Source: Streptomyces sp. WMMC500
GTDB lineage: Bacteria > Actinomycetota > Actinomycetes > Streptomycetales > Streptomycetaceae
Assembly (NCBI RefSeq): GCF_027497195.1
Contig: NZ_CP114905.1
Coordinates: 124,001 to 188,000 of the forward strand
Length of the DNA: 64,000 nt
Reading direction: 5' to 3'
Shown here: positions 16,342-24,734 of the stretch, in pieces
Numbering within the stretch: position 1 is the first letter of the stretch
How the letters are laid out: every line of letters begins with the position of its first letter
Made by a program: the position numbers and the translations under genes
Notes under the pieces: generated by a model
Told to the model about the DNA's origin: nothing
The model's database searches: none
Seen by the model: the letters and a program-made list of their open reading frames with translations, nothing else

Positions 16342-16632
16342 GTGATCCGACGCGAGAGCTACTGCGGCGGCCGGCTGGTGAGGGAGGTCGAGCAGGCGCG
16401 CGACGACCGCGCGCCCTCCGGCTTACCCGCGCCGCGCGCCGACGGGACCGCGCTGTGGCTGCTGGACGGCGAGCGCGTGGAGCCCGCCGAGGCGGAGGCG
16501 TTCTGGGTCGTGTGGACGTCGGTCAGCCGGCGGCATCCGCTGGGCGAGACGGCCCGGAGCTGGCCGGCGATCACGATCGCGTGCGCCATCGTGCTGTGGC
16601 TGGTGACGATGGTGCTGACGCAGTTCGAGTGA
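16342..16632 (+). CDS. small conserved-looking membrane protein with a TTA codon
   Basis: The 96-residue protein has a charged N-terminal two thirds and one C-terminal membrane helix (ITIACAIVLWLVTMVLTQ, residues about 76-93), so it would be a tail-anchored membrane protein. I do not recognise a family. GTG 16342 is preceded by a purine-rich GAGAGGAAC. Leu28 is TTA (16423-16425), a rare bldA-dependent codon in Streptomyces and the second in this neighbourhood. It lies between the methyltransferase and the sigma-factor partner gene, which converges with it. Confidence 0.6.
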   Translation: MIRRESYCGGRLVREVEQARDDRAPSGLPAPRADGTALWLLDGERVEPAEAEAFWVVWTSVSRRHPLGETARSWPAITIACAIVLWLVTMVLTQFE

Positions 16633-16684
16633 GGCGCGCACGGACCCGTCGCGCCCGTGTGACCGGTGCCGTCGCTCGGGCGGT

Positions 16685-17725
16685 TCAGTCGTCGTCTCCG
16701 TCTTCGTCGTCGCCATCGTCCTCGTCGCCGTTGCCGTCGTCGCCGTTACCGCCGTCGCCCCCGCTGTCGTTGCCGAAGTGCTTCTCGCAGTAGGCGGCGA
16801 TCGCACGCTCGCCGCCGGCCTCGCGGACCAGCCGGTTCCACGACTTCTTGTCCTTGACCTTCTCCTTGCCGTCGCGTACGGCGAAGAACTTCTCGCACAG
16901 CCGCTCCACCGACTTGCCCTTGGTGCCCTCTTCCTCCCCCTCGCCGCCGGAGCCGCCCTGGCCCGCGTCCTCGTCCCGCGTCCCGTCCGGCTCCGCGGCG
17001 TCGTCGGCTCCGCCGCCGGGTGCCGTGCCGGTGTCCGGCTCGTCGCGCCTGCCCTCGGGTCTGTCGTCCAGCCGGCTGCCGCCGGCGGACGCGGCGCCCT
17101 CGTTGGCGTAGTCGCCGGTGGGCTCCGGCTCGGCGGTGGACGTCGGCGAGACCGCGGGGCCGGTGGACGGCCCGGGTGCGGCGGGAGCCGTGCGCAGGAC
17201 CGCGCCGGCCGCGAGGACGACGCCGCCGAGCACGCAGCACGCGGCGACGACCGCGGCGGCGGTGCGCAGGCGCCGCAGCCGCCGCGGCGTACCGTGTACG
17301 GGGGCGGGGGACGCGAGCCGCACCACCGGTTCGGCCGGCACCCGCCGCGCCGGCACCCGGGCCCCGCGAGCGGTGCCGTTGGCCGCCGGTCCGTTCACCG
17401 ACCGGCTGTTCACCGGCCGGCCGGTGGCCGCCGGGCCGTGGGCCGGCTCGCCGTTGACGGTATGGCCGTTGCGCGCGGTGTCCGCGGAGCCCGCGGGCGG
17501 CGCGGCGCGTGCGGCGCGGAAGGCGGCCAGCGCCGCCTGCTCCCCCGGCAGTTCGGTGTCGAGCGCCGGGCGGCCGGCCCGGGCGGCGGTGTCCAGCAGC
17601 GCGGCCAGCCGCTCGGCGGTGTGCCGGTCGGCGGGCGTCAGCGCGCCGGCGTCCACCTGCTCACCGGCGAGGAGCCGCTCGGCGGCGCGCTGGTCGAGCC
17701 AGGTGTTCCGGTCGTCGTCGCCCAT
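16685..17725 (-). CDS. putative sigma-factor partner, single-pass membrane protein with acidic tail
   Basis: The 346-residue protein starts with a cytoplasmic helical segment (DDDRNTWLDQRAAERLLAG...AERLAALLDTAARAG), followed by an Asn-Gly-rich linker (repeated VNG/ANG), one membrane helix (TAAAVVAACCVLGGVVLAAGAVL near 180), a Pro/Thr/Gly-rich extracytoplasmic spacer, a compact motif SVERLCEKFFAVRDGKEK...AIAAYCEKHFG with two cysteines, and an Asp-only tail. ATG 17725 shares its A with the sigma-factor TGA (TGATG), so the two are co-translated. Location after an ECF-type sigma gene suggests an anti-sigma or sensor, but no zinc-binding anti-sigma motif is present. Confidence 0.7.
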   Translation of the reverse strand: MGDDDRNTWLDQRAAERLLAGEQVDAGALTPADRHTAERLAALLDTAARAGRPALDTELPGEQAALAAFRAARAAPPAGSADTARNGHTVNGEPAHGPAATGRPVNSRSVNGPAANGTARGARVPARRVPAEPVVRLASPAPVHGTPRRLRRLRTAAAVVAACCVLGGVVLAAGAVLRTAPAAPGPSTGPAVSPTSTAEPEPTGDYANEGAASAGGSRLDDRPEGRRDEPDTGTAPGGGADDAAEPDGTRDEDAGQGGSGGEGEEEGTKGKSVERLCEKFFAVRDGKEKVKDKKSWNRLVREAGGERAIAAYCEKHFGNDSGGDGGNGDDGNGDEDDGDDEDGDDD

Positions 17726-18357
17726 CACATACCCCTGAGCATCCACGTGGCCGCGAAGGCCACGTCACCCGCCGGTGCGCCGCTCTGCAAGGCTCCGGCC
17801 GCGGCGTCGCCGAGTTGGTCCGCCAGCAGACGCAGGCCGCGCAGGGTGGCGGAGCGGGCCGCGGCGGGGCTCGTGCCGAGGACGTAGGCGGCTCGCTCGG
17901 CGTCCAGCCCCACGATCGCCCGCAGCGCGACGGCGTCGGCTTCCGCGCGCGGCAGCCAGGCGATCAGGGCAAGGGTACGCCCGCCCTCCGGCCGCTCCGG
18001 GCCCGTCCCGGTGCCCCGCCCGGGGGGCGGGCCACCGCCTGGAGACTGCGGCCCGCGGGCGCGAGGCGCCGGGCGGTCGCGCAGGTGCGCCAGTGCGCGC
18101 GTACGGGCGATGCGGGCACACCAGGCGCGAAAGCCGATGGCGTCGCCGCCGAACGCGGGGAGCTCGCGGGCGATCTCCCGCCACGCGCCCGCGGTGACCT
18201 CCTCCGCGTCGCCGTCTCCCGCCGCGTCGCCGACGAGCGTGCCGACGTAGCGGACGAGGCAGGGGTGCACCGTTCTGTACAGCAGCACGAACGCGGTCTC
18301 GTCGCCGGCCCTGGCCGCGCGTATCGCCTCCGCGATCGGTGCGTCAGCTTCTGTCAT
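17725..18357 (-). CDS. ECF-like RNA polymerase sigma factor
   Basis: The 210-residue protein resembles a divergent ECF sigma factor. Region 2 is FVLLYRTVHPCLVRYVGTLV...AEEVTAGAWREIARELPAFGGDAIGFRAWCARIARTRALAHLRD, and region 4 is ALIAWLPRAEADAVALRAIVGLDAERAAYVLGTSPAAARSATLRGLRLLADQL with the expected helix-turn-helix. It would direct RNA polymerase to a small regulon, probably including its own promoter in the 245-base gap before the TetR gene. It is followed without a gap by the membrane partner gene. Confidence 0.85.
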   Translation of the reverse strand: MTEADAPIAEAIRAARAGDETAFVLLYRTVHPCLVRYVGTLVGDAAGDGDAEEVTAGAWREIARELPAFGGDAIGFRAWCARIARTRALAHLRDRPAPRARGPQSPGGGPPPGRGTGTGPERPEGGRTLALIAWLPRAEADAVALRAIVGLDAERAAYVLGTSPAAARSATLRGLRLLADQLGDAAAGALQSGAPAGDVAFAATWMLRGM

Positions 18358-18602
18358 GCCTGGTCAGCCCGCCCGTGGCGCTCTGTTATGGCGCACACAA
18401 AACGGATCCATTCGGTAAGCACCCCCCAGGTGCCGGTTTATCGGGAGGCCGACCACATGCCTTCGCTGTCCGCCCGCGCGGAAGAGCACGCTACGGCCCG
18501 CCGCGGGATCGCGTCCAGTCCGCGGACGCGGACCCATACCCCTTGGGACGTAAGGGAGTTCTTGCACCGAAGAGGGCGTGTACGGGGCTGTCGCCCGGTT
18601 GA

Positions 18603-19229
18603 TCACCGATCTTCTTCCGGCCGCCCGGGGCCGGCGCCGAGGCCGTCGAGGAGGTGGCGTACGAGGGTGGCGGCGAGGCCGTCCGCGAGCGGGGCGTGGC
18701 CGAGGAGCAGCCGGTGGTAGACGGGTGCGAAGAGCTGGTCGAGGGCGGCGGCGACATCGGTGTCCTGCCGCAGTTCGCCGCGGTCGACGGCGTCGTGGAG
18801 CAGCCGGGCGCAGGCGGCGCGGCGCGGGCGCACCCACCGCTCGTCGAGCGCGGCACGGATGCCGGGGTCGGCCTGCGCGGCGGCGGCGAGGTCGGCCACC
18901 AGGGGCCCGGCGGCGGTGTCGCGGAAGGCCCGGACGAGCGCGCCGACCTCGGCGGCGAGGGCGTCGGCGAGGGGCCCACCGGCGGCGGTCCCGGCCGGGG
19001 CCGGCCCGGTCACGTGCGCCAGACTGTCGAGCATCACGTACCCGCGCGTGGGCCACCACTTGTAGACCGTCGACTTGCTGACCCGCGCGCGGGCGGCGAT
19101 CGCCTCCATGGTGACCGCCTGCACCCCGCCGGAGATCAGCAGCTCGGTGGCGGCGGCGAGCACCGCGGCCCTGGCCCGCTCGCTGCGCGGCCGGCCCCGG
19201 GGGGCGCGCGACCCACCCGTTTCGCCCAT
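18603..19229 (-). CDS. TetR-family transcriptional regulator
   Basis: The 208-residue protein has the TetR N-terminal helix-turn-helix (RARAAVLAAATELLISGGVQAVTMEAIAARARVSKSTVYKWWPTRGYVMLDSL) and the TetR_C_11-like ligand domain (DALAAEVGALVRAFRDTAAGPLVADLAAAAQADPGIRAALDERWV). The KWWP variant is common in actinomycete regulators of reductases. ATG 19229 is chosen as the first start before the positively charged GRPRSERAR segment. It is divergent from the aldo/keto reductase gene 60 bases away. Confidence 0.9.
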   Translation of the reverse strand: MGETGGSRAPRGRPRSERARAAVLAAATELLISGGVQAVTMEAIAARARVSKSTVYKWWPTRGYVMLDSLAHVTGPAPAGTAAGGPLADALAAEVGALVRAFRDTAAGPLVADLAAAAQADPGIRAALDERWVRPRRAACARLLHDAVDRGELRQDTDVAAALDQLFAPVYHRLLLGHAPLADGLAATLVRHLLDGLGAGPGRPEEDR

Positions 19230-19250
19230 GCCGGCCTCCGGCGTCCGCCC

Positions 19251-19272
19251 TATACTGAACGCACCGTACGAT
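19251..19272 (+). promoter_or_regulatory. probable promoter/operator between TetR and aldo/keto reductase
   Basis: TATACT (19251-19256) is a good -10 for the rightward reductase gene, and the AT-rich ACGATA (19268-19273) reads TATCGT on the other strand towards the tetR start. The stretch between them contains CGTACG and is the natural place for the TetR operator. The -35 elements are not clear. Confidence 0.4.
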
Positions 19273-19289
19273 AAAGGGAAGGAGCACGT

Positions 19290-20120
19290 GTGACCAGCGT
19301 CCCGGTCCGCAGGCTCAACGACGGTACGAAGTTCCCCGCCCTCGGCCTCGGCACGTATCCGATGGACGACGCGCAGGCCGAGCGGGCGGTCGCCACCGCC
19401 CTGGAGACCGGCTACCGGCTGGTCGACACCGCGCTCAACTACGGCAACGAGACGGGCACCGGCCGCGGCATCGCCCGCAGCGGCGTGCCGCGCCAGGACG
19501 TCGTCGTCACGACCAAGCTCCCCGGCCGCCACCACGGCTACGAGGAGACGCTCGCGTCCTTCGAGGAGTCCCGCAAGCGGCTCGGCGTGGGCTACGTCGA
19601 CCTGTATCTGATCCACTGGCCGCTGCCGGAGGTGGACAAGTACACCGACTCCTGGCGCGCGATGATCAAGCTCCGCGAGGAGGATCTCGTACGCTCCATC
19701 GGCGTCTCCAACTTCACGGTCGCGCAACTGGACCGGCTGGAGCGGGAGACCGGGGTGGTCCCGGCGGTCAACCAGATCGAGCTGCACCCGCATTTCCCGC
19801 AGGAGGAGCTGCGGTCCCACCACGCCGAGAAGGGCATCGTCACCGAGAGCTGGAGCCCGCTCGGCCGCGGCACCGACGTGCTGGCCGACCCGGCGATCGC
19901 CCGGGTGGCCGAGGCGCACGGCGTGACGCCCGCCCAGGCGGTGCTGCGCTGGCACACGCAGCTCGACGCCGTGCCCATCCCGAAGTCCGCGGACCCCGTG
20001 CGGCAGCGCGAGAACCTCGACGTCTTCGGCTTCGAGCTGTCCGCCGCCGAGATGGCCGCCGTCGCCGGCCGGCCGCGGCGGCGCATGGGCGGCGACCCGG
20101 ACGTGCACGAGGAGTTCTGA
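19290..20120 (+). CDS. aldo/keto reductase (2,5-diketo-D-gluconate reductase-like)
   Basis: The 276-residue TIM-barrel oxidoreductase carries the complete aldo/keto reductase tetrad Asp46, Tyr51, Lys76 and His109 (LVDTALNYGNE, TTKLPGR, LIHWPLPE) and the cofactor motif IPKSADPVRQRENL near the C-terminus for NADPH. Family members reduce aldehydes and ketones. GTG 19290 follows a good AAGGAG. It is probably repressed by the divergent TetR protein and may be co-transcribed with the dehydrogenase 59 bases downstream. Confidence 0.93.
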   Translation: MTSVPVRRLNDGTKFPALGLGTYPMDDAQAERAVATALETGYRLVDTALNYGNETGTGRGIARSGVPRQDVVVTTKLPGRHHGYEETLASFEESRKRLGVGYVDLYLIHWPLPEVDKYTDSWRAMIKLREEDLVRSIGVSNFTVAQLDRLERETGVVPAVNQIELHPHFPQEELRSHHAEKGIVTESWSPLGRGTDVLADPAIARVAEAHGVTPAQAVLRWHTQLDAVPIPKSADPVRQRENLDVFGFELSAAEMAAVAGRPRRRMGGDPDVHEEF

Positions 20121-20179
20121 CCGGGCGGTCCGCCGGGTACGGCGCCGCACCGCCGAGCGACAACGGAGGAGTCCGGAAG

Positions 20180-21052
20180 GTGAAAGCAGCAGTACTGGGA
20201 ACGGGCGTGATGGGCGCGGGCATGGCACGCTCGCTGCTCCGCGACGGCGTCGAGGTGACCGTGTGGAACCGCACGCCGCAGCGCGCCCGGCCGCTCGCCG
20301 CCGACGGCGCGCGGATCGCGGCGAGCGCGGAGGAGGCCGTGCGCGACGCCGACGCGGTGCTGATCGCGGTGTACGACGCTCAGGCCGTGCTCGCCGTCCT
20401 GGGTGACGCGCTGGCGGCGTCGCCGGAGGACGCCGTGTGGGTGCAGACGGCCACCATCGGCCCCGAGGGGACGCGCCAGGCCGCCGAGCTGGCCGCGGGG
20501 GCGGGGCGCACGCTGGTGGAGGCGATGCTGCTGGGCACCAGGCAGCCCGCGGAGACCGGCCGGCTGACGCTGCTGACGGCGGGCGACCCGGCCGTGTTCG
20601 CCCGGATCGAGCCGGTGACCGCGGCCGTCTCGGTGAAGTCGGTGTGGACGGGGCCCGAGGTCGGCGCGGGGACGGCGCTGAAGCTGGCGTGCAACGCCTG
20701 GATCGCCTCGATCACCGCGGCCGCGGCACAGTCGCTGGCCCTGGCCGGGTCGCTCGGGCTGGATCCGAAGCTGTTCCTCGCGGCCATCGAGGGCGCGCCC
20801 GCGGACTGCGCGTACGCGCACGCGAAGGGCGAGGGGATGCTCGCGGGCGCGTACGAGTCCCAGTTCGCGCTCGACGCGGCGCTGAAGGACGTGGACCTGA
20901 TCGACGGCGCGGCCCGGGACGCCGGTGTCGACACGACGCTCCTGGGGGCGCTGCGGGCGCTCTACGGGAAGGCGTCGGAGGCGGGGCACGGAGGCGAGGA
21001 CCTGGCCGCGGTGTACACGAGCTTCGGCGGGGCGAGGGGCGGGAAGGACTGA
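20180..21052 (+). CDS. NAD(P)-dependent beta-hydroxyacid dehydrogenase family protein
   Basis: The 290-residue protein has the N-terminal Rossmann motif VLGTGVMGAGMARSLL (residues 5-20), the WNRTPQRA segment that favours NADP, the substrate strand near residue 120 (VEAMLLGTRQPAETGRLTLL) and the catalytic lysine in AGTALKLACNAW, as in 3-hydroxyisobutyrate dehydrogenase and tartronate semialdehyde reductase. The usual GxPVSGG substrate motif is replaced by EAMLLGTRQPA, so it may be an imine- or ketone-reducing paralogue. GTG 20180 follows GGAGGAG. Confidence 0.88.
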   Translation: MKAAVLGTGVMGAGMARSLLRDGVEVTVWNRTPQRARPLAADGARIAASAEEAVRDADAVLIAVYDAQAVLAVLGDALAASPEDAVWVQTATIGPEGTRQAAELAAGAGRTLVEAMLLGTRQPAETGRLTLLTAGDPAVFARIEPVTAAVSVKSVWTGPEVGAGTALKLACNAWIASITAAAAQSLALAGSLGLDPKLFLAAIEGAPADCAYAHAKGEGMLAGAYESQFALDAALKDVDLIDGAARDAGVDTTLLGALRALYGKASEAGHGGEDLAAVYTSFGGARGGKD

Positions 21053-21206
21053 ACGGCGGCCCGGACGGAGACCGCGGAGGCGGCGTGCGGGCGCTACGAC
21101 GCGGCGGTGCGCACGGAGCGGGGGGTGCGGGCCGGGCGGCGGCCGGGCGCCGCTCCCCGCCCGGCGGCCGGCCCGTACCGCCGGGCGGGGACGCGGTGCC
21201 GTCGCC

Positions 21207-22265
21207 TCAGCCGCCGTAGACGGTGGCCTCCTTCGCGGTGGCCGCGATGCCGTCCGTGCCGTTGAAGAAGCGCTGTCCCCAGTCCGTCAGCGCGGCTGGG
21301 TCGAAGCCCCTCACCATGTCGAGGTACTCCACGCCCCCGCCGTTGCCGCTGTACGACCAGCCCAGGTAACCGAGGCCCAGTTCCCGGGTGAGCCGCATGA
21401 TGGCGTCCTCGTCGGGATTGCCGTCGGAGTGGTTGTGCCCGAACTCGCCGACGGCGATGGGCAGCCCCGCCTCGGTGAACGACGTCAGGTAGTCCTCGAT
21501 CTCCGCGGCGGTGTCGTAGACGCCGTACATGTGGATCGAGAAGATCGTGTCGCCCTGCGGGTCGGAGTCGGCGACGGAGCGGGCGTTGCCGCGCATCGTG
21601 TTCGTCCAGTCCTGGCCCCAGTTGGGAGCGTCCGCCATCAGGGTGTGCTGGAGCCCCGCGGCGCGCAGCTTGGCGATGGCTCCCCGGGTGTCGGCCGTCC
21701 AGCGCTCGTAGCCCTGGTTGCCGTGCGGCTCGTTGCCGAGGTTGACGATGACGTAGTCCTCCTCGCCGACGAGGGCGTCGCGGACGCTGATCCAGTAGTC
21801 GGCGGCGCGGTCGAGGGAGACGGCGGCGCCCTCCTCGCCGTAGCCGGTGGTGTCGTGGACCTCCAGCACGCAGATGAGACGGTTCGCCTTGCACTGGGAG
21901 ACAACGTTGTCGACGTCGGCGACCTCACTGCGCGGCCAGCGGTCGCCGGTGGCCAGGACCACCCGCACGCTGTTCGCGCCCAGTTGCTTGATCTCGCGCA
22001 GCGAGTCCAGTTCGCCGGTGTACCAGGCGTGCGGGTGGTTCACGCCCCGCAGCACGAAGTCGTTGCCGTTGCCCTCCAGCAGCCGCCCGCCCTCGGTGTG
22101 CAGGCCCACGGCCGCGGCGGCGGGCTCCGCCCGGGCGCCGGACCCGAACCCGGCGACGGCGGCGGCCAGGGCGAGCAGGGCGGCGAGCAGGAGGCGTCCG
22201 CCGCGGGTCCGGCCGCGCCGGCGGTGTCCGCGAGCGGTGGGGGGTGTGGTTCTCGGTGCGCTCAT
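21207..22265 (-). CDS. secreted glycoside hydrolase family 5 (probable endo-beta-mannanase)
   Basis: The 352-residue protein has a long basic leader and signal sequence (RLLLAALLALAAAVAGFGSGARA) and a single GH5 barrel. The acid/base Glu lies in VNLGNEPHGN and the nucleophile Glu in IAVGEFGHNH; the LRGVNHPHAWYT start and GWSYSGNGG end are typical of subfamily 8 beta-1,4-mannanases, so mannanase is more likely than cellulase. There is no carbohydrate-binding module. It would cut plant mannan outside the cell. A perfect CebR-type box lies 32 bases upstream of ATG 22265, suggesting induction by oligosaccharides. Confidence 0.9.
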   Translation of the reverse strand: MSAPRTTPPTARGHRRRGRTRGGRLLLAALLALAAAVAGFGSGARAEPAAAAVGLHTEGGRLLEGNGNDFVLRGVNHPHAWYTGELDSLREIKQLGANSVRVVLATGDRWPRSEVADVDNVVSQCKANRLICVLEVHDTTGYGEEGAAVSLDRAADYWISVRDALVGEEDYVIVNLGNEPHGNQGYERWTADTRGAIAKLRAAGLQHTLMADAPNWGQDWTNTMRGNARSVADSDPQGDTIFSIHMYGVYDTAAEIEDYLTSFTEAGLPIAVGEFGHNHSDGNPDEDAIMRLTRELGLGYLGWSYSGNGGGVEYLDMVRGFDPAALTDWGQRFFNGTDGIAATAKEATVYGG

Positions 22266-22296
22266 GTGCGGCTCCTCGCAGGTCGGAGAAGAAAAC

Positions 22297-22314
22297 AATG
22301 GGAGCGCTCCCATT
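22297..22314 (-). promoter_or_regulatory. CebR/CelR-type operator (perfect 18-bp palindrome)
   Basis: AATGGGAGCGCTCCCATT is a perfect palindrome containing TGGGAGCGCTCCCA, the operator of the LacI-family repressors CebR (Streptomyces) and CelR (Thermobifida) that respond to cello-oligosaccharides. It is 32 bases upstream of the GH5 start and could cover its promoter or 5' leader. The repressor gene is not in the window. Confidence 0.88.
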
Positions 22315-22459
22315 CCTCCATTCCGACGGCGGCGCGTCAAGGCCCACGGCAGGGACCGTTGCCGGCGGCCCACCCCGTACGGGCCGAAGGCCCCGCGCGC
22401 TGCCGGTGGCGGCGGGTAGCGTGCCCGACGAGATCCCCGGGCCGATCGAGGAGTCGACC

Positions 22460-23857
22460 ATGGCACAGCCCGAACAGCCCGATCAGCCCGAACAGACCGC
22501 TGCCGCCGGGCCGGGCGCGGAGCCCGCCGACCTCGTGATCGAGGGCTGCACCGCGCTGGTCCACGGGCCCGGCGGCGAGGTGGCCTTCGCCGAGGACGCC
22601 GGGATCGTCATCCGTGCCGGGGTCATCGAGGCGGTGACGTCCGCCGCCGGGGCGGCGCGGGTGCCGGCGGCCGAGCGCCTCGACGCCCGCGGCCAGGTCG
22701 CGATGCCGGGGCTGGTCAACTGCCATACGCACGCGCCGATGGTCTTCCTGCGCGGCTTCGCCGAGGACGTGCCGGTCGAGGAGTGGTTCAACGACTGGAT
22801 CTGGCCGGTGGAGAGCAACCTCACCGACCGGGACGTCGAGTTGGGCGCGCTGCTGGCCTGCGCCGAGATGATCCGCGGCGGGGTGACGACCTTCGCCGAC
22901 CACTACTTCGCCATGGACCGGGTCGCCGACGCGGTCACGGCCACGGGGCTGCGCGCCGTGCTGGGCCTGGCGTACTTCTCCTCGCAGGGCGCCGAGGGCC
23001 GCGAGCGGTCGCTGGAGTTCGCGCTGCGCCGCGCCGGCGGCGCGGACGGACGGATCACGACGTGCCTGGCGCCGCACGCGCCGTACACCGTGACGGACGC
23101 CGACCTCGAGGCCACGGCCCGGCTCGCGCGGGAACACGGGCTGCTGGTCCACCTGCACGCCGCGGAGAACCGGGAGCAGACCGAGACCAGCCTCGCCCGG
23201 CACGGCCGTACCCCCGTCGAGGTGCTGCAGCGCTGCGGGCTGCTCGACACCGAGGTGCTCATCGCGCACGGCACCGGGCTGACGGAATCCGACATCGCGC
23301 TGCTCGGCCGGGCACCGGCGGCCGGGGTGGCGACCGCGCCGCGCGGCTATCTGAAGTTCGGCTGGGACACCACGCCCGTGCGCGCGCTGCGGGCGGCCGG
23401 CGTGCCGGTGGGCCTGGCGACCGACGGGGCCGCGTCCAACAACACGCTCGACGTCTGGGAGAGCATGGCGCTCACCGCGCTGGTGCAGAAGTCGGCGGAG
23501 CGGGACGCCGCCTGGGCCACCGCCCGCCAGGTGCTGCACCACGCGACGACGCAGAGCGCACGCGTCGTCGGCCTCGGCGACCGGGTGGGCTCGCTGGCGC
23601 CCGGCCGCCGGGCCGACGTGATCCTGGTCGATCTGACCGGGCCGCACACGCAGCCCGTGCACGACCTCGCCGCCACCCTGGTGCACAGCGCCCGCGCCGG
23701 CGACGTGCGTACGACCGTCGTCGACGGCCGGGTCCTCATGCGCGACCGGCGGTTGCTGACCGTCGACGTGGCGGAGGTCGCGGCCGAACTCGCCCCGCGC
23801 CTCGCGGCGCTGACCGAGCGCGGCCACGGCCGCCGGATCCAGAGCTACGACACGTGA
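22460..23857 (+). CDS. metal-dependent amidohydrolase (MTA/SAH or chlorohydrolase-like deaminase)
   Basis: The 465-residue protein belongs to the TrzN/MtaD/SsnA group of amidohydrolases. Metal ligands are visible in NCHTHAPM near residue 92, LHLHAAENREQTE (HxHxxE-like), and the catalytic Asp in GLATDGAASNNTLD; the composite domain closes with GSLAPGRRADVILVDL. Such enzymes deaminate adenosine or guanine derivatives or thio-nucleosides at a Zn or Fe centre in the cytoplasm. ATG 22460 is used, with GAGGAG upstream; longer readings would cross the GH5 promoter. No operon partner helps assign the substrate. Confidence 0.88.
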   Translation: MAQPEQPDQPEQTAAAGPGAEPADLVIEGCTALVHGPGGEVAFAEDAGIVIRAGVIEAVTSAAGAARVPAAERLDARGQVAMPGLVNCHTHAPMVFLRGFAEDVPVEEWFNDWIWPVESNLTDRDVELGALLACAEMIRGGVTTFADHYFAMDRVADAVTATGLRAVLGLAYFSSQGAEGRERSLEFALRRAGGADGRITTCLAPHAPYTVTDADLEATARLAREHGLLVHLHAAENREQTETSLARHGRTPVEVLQRCGLLDTEVLIAHGTGLTESDIALLGRAPAAGVATAPRGYLKFGWDTTPVRALRAAGVPVGLATDGAASNNTLDVWESMALTALVQKSAERDAAWATARQVLHHATTQSARVVGLGDRVGSLAPGRRADVILVDLTGPHTQPVHDLAATLVHSARAGDVRTTVVDGRVLMRDRRLLTVDVAEVAAELAPRLAALTERGHGRRIQSYDT

Positions 23858-23867
23858 GCGCGCCCGG

Positions 23868-24734
23868 TCACTGCGCGGCGTCCGGCGTGGTGACGCGGAC
23901 GTAGTCGACGACGAGCTGCTGCGGGAAGACGGTGCTGCCGTCGGGGTCGCCGGGCCAGTAGCCGCCGACCGCCAGGTTGAGGATGAGGAAGAACGGCTTG
24001 TCGAACACCCACTGCTTGCCGCCGAGGTCCGCGGGCGTGCGCGTCTGGTAGACGTTGCCGTCCACGGACCAGGTGATCTTGTCGGGCGACCAGTCGACGG
24101 CGAAGGTGTGGAACCCGTCGGCGAACGCCTCGCCGCCCGGCAGCGTGTAGCCGGCCCCGATGCCGCCGGAGCCGGAGTAGTCAGGCCCGTGGATCGTGCC
24201 GTGGACGGTGCTCGGCTCGAAGCCGACGTTCTCCATCACGTCGATCTCGCCGCTGGCCGGCCAGCCGACCTGCCCGATGTCGTCGCCGAGCATCCAGAAC
24301 GCCGGCCACATCCCCTGCCCGCGCGGCAGCTTCATCCGCGCCTCGACGTGGCCGTACGTGGTGGTGAACCGCCCGGAGGTGTTGAGCCGGGCGGAGGTGT
24401 ACTCGCACCGGCCGTACCAGCACTGGTAGTCGCCGGGGTTCTCCTTGCGCGCGGTGATGACCAGGTTCCCCTGGCCGTCCAGCGCGGCGTTCGCGTTGCC
24501 CGGCGTGTAGTACTGCCGCTCGTGGTTGTTGACGTTGTCGCCGGTCTCGATCAGCCACTTGCCGCCGTCGACGGCGGAACCCGCGGGTCCGTCGAAGTTG
24601 TCTTCGAAGGTCACAGCTTGGGTGCCGTCCGGCGCGGCGCCCGCAGAGCCGGGTGTCCAGCTCAGCCCGGCGCAGACGGCCGCGAGCAGCAGGACGGCGG
24701 GCGTACGGCGACGCAGTGTGCTCCGTGATGTCAT
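23868..24734 (-). CDS. secreted glycoside hydrolase family 16 (endo-beta-1,3-glucanase-like)
   Basis: The 288-residue protein has a signal peptide (RRRTPAVLLLAAVCAGLSWTPGSAGA) and one GH16 jelly-roll domain. The catalytic motif GEIDVMENVG contains the nucleophile and acid/base glutamates, and WPAFWMLGDD and FHTFAVDWSPDKITWSVDG are characteristic of bacterial laminarinases. It would hydrolyse beta-1,3 or mixed glucans of fungi and plants. ATG 24734 starts the leader. A DasR-like element lies about 90 bases upstream. Confidence 0.92.
   Translation of the reverse strand: MTSRSTLRRRTPAVLLLAAVCAGLSWTPGSAGAAPDGTQAVTFEDNFDGPAGSAVDGGKWLIETGDNVNNHERQYYTPGNANAALDGQGNLVITARKENPGDYQCWYGRCEYTSARLNTSGRFTTTYGHVEARMKLPRGQGMWPAFWMLGDDIGQVGWPASGEIDVMENVGFEPSTVHGTIHGPDYSGSGGIGAGYTLPGGEAFADGFHTFAVDWSPDKITWSVDGNVYQTRTPADLGGKQWVFDKPFFLILNLAVGGYWPGDPDGSTVFPQQLVVDYVRVTTPDAAQ

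Noticed and set aside
18339..18602. Short plus-strand frame between the sigma factor and TetR genes
   Set aside because: It begins inside the sigma gene in antisense and shows no conserved features; the interval is more likely promoter sequence.
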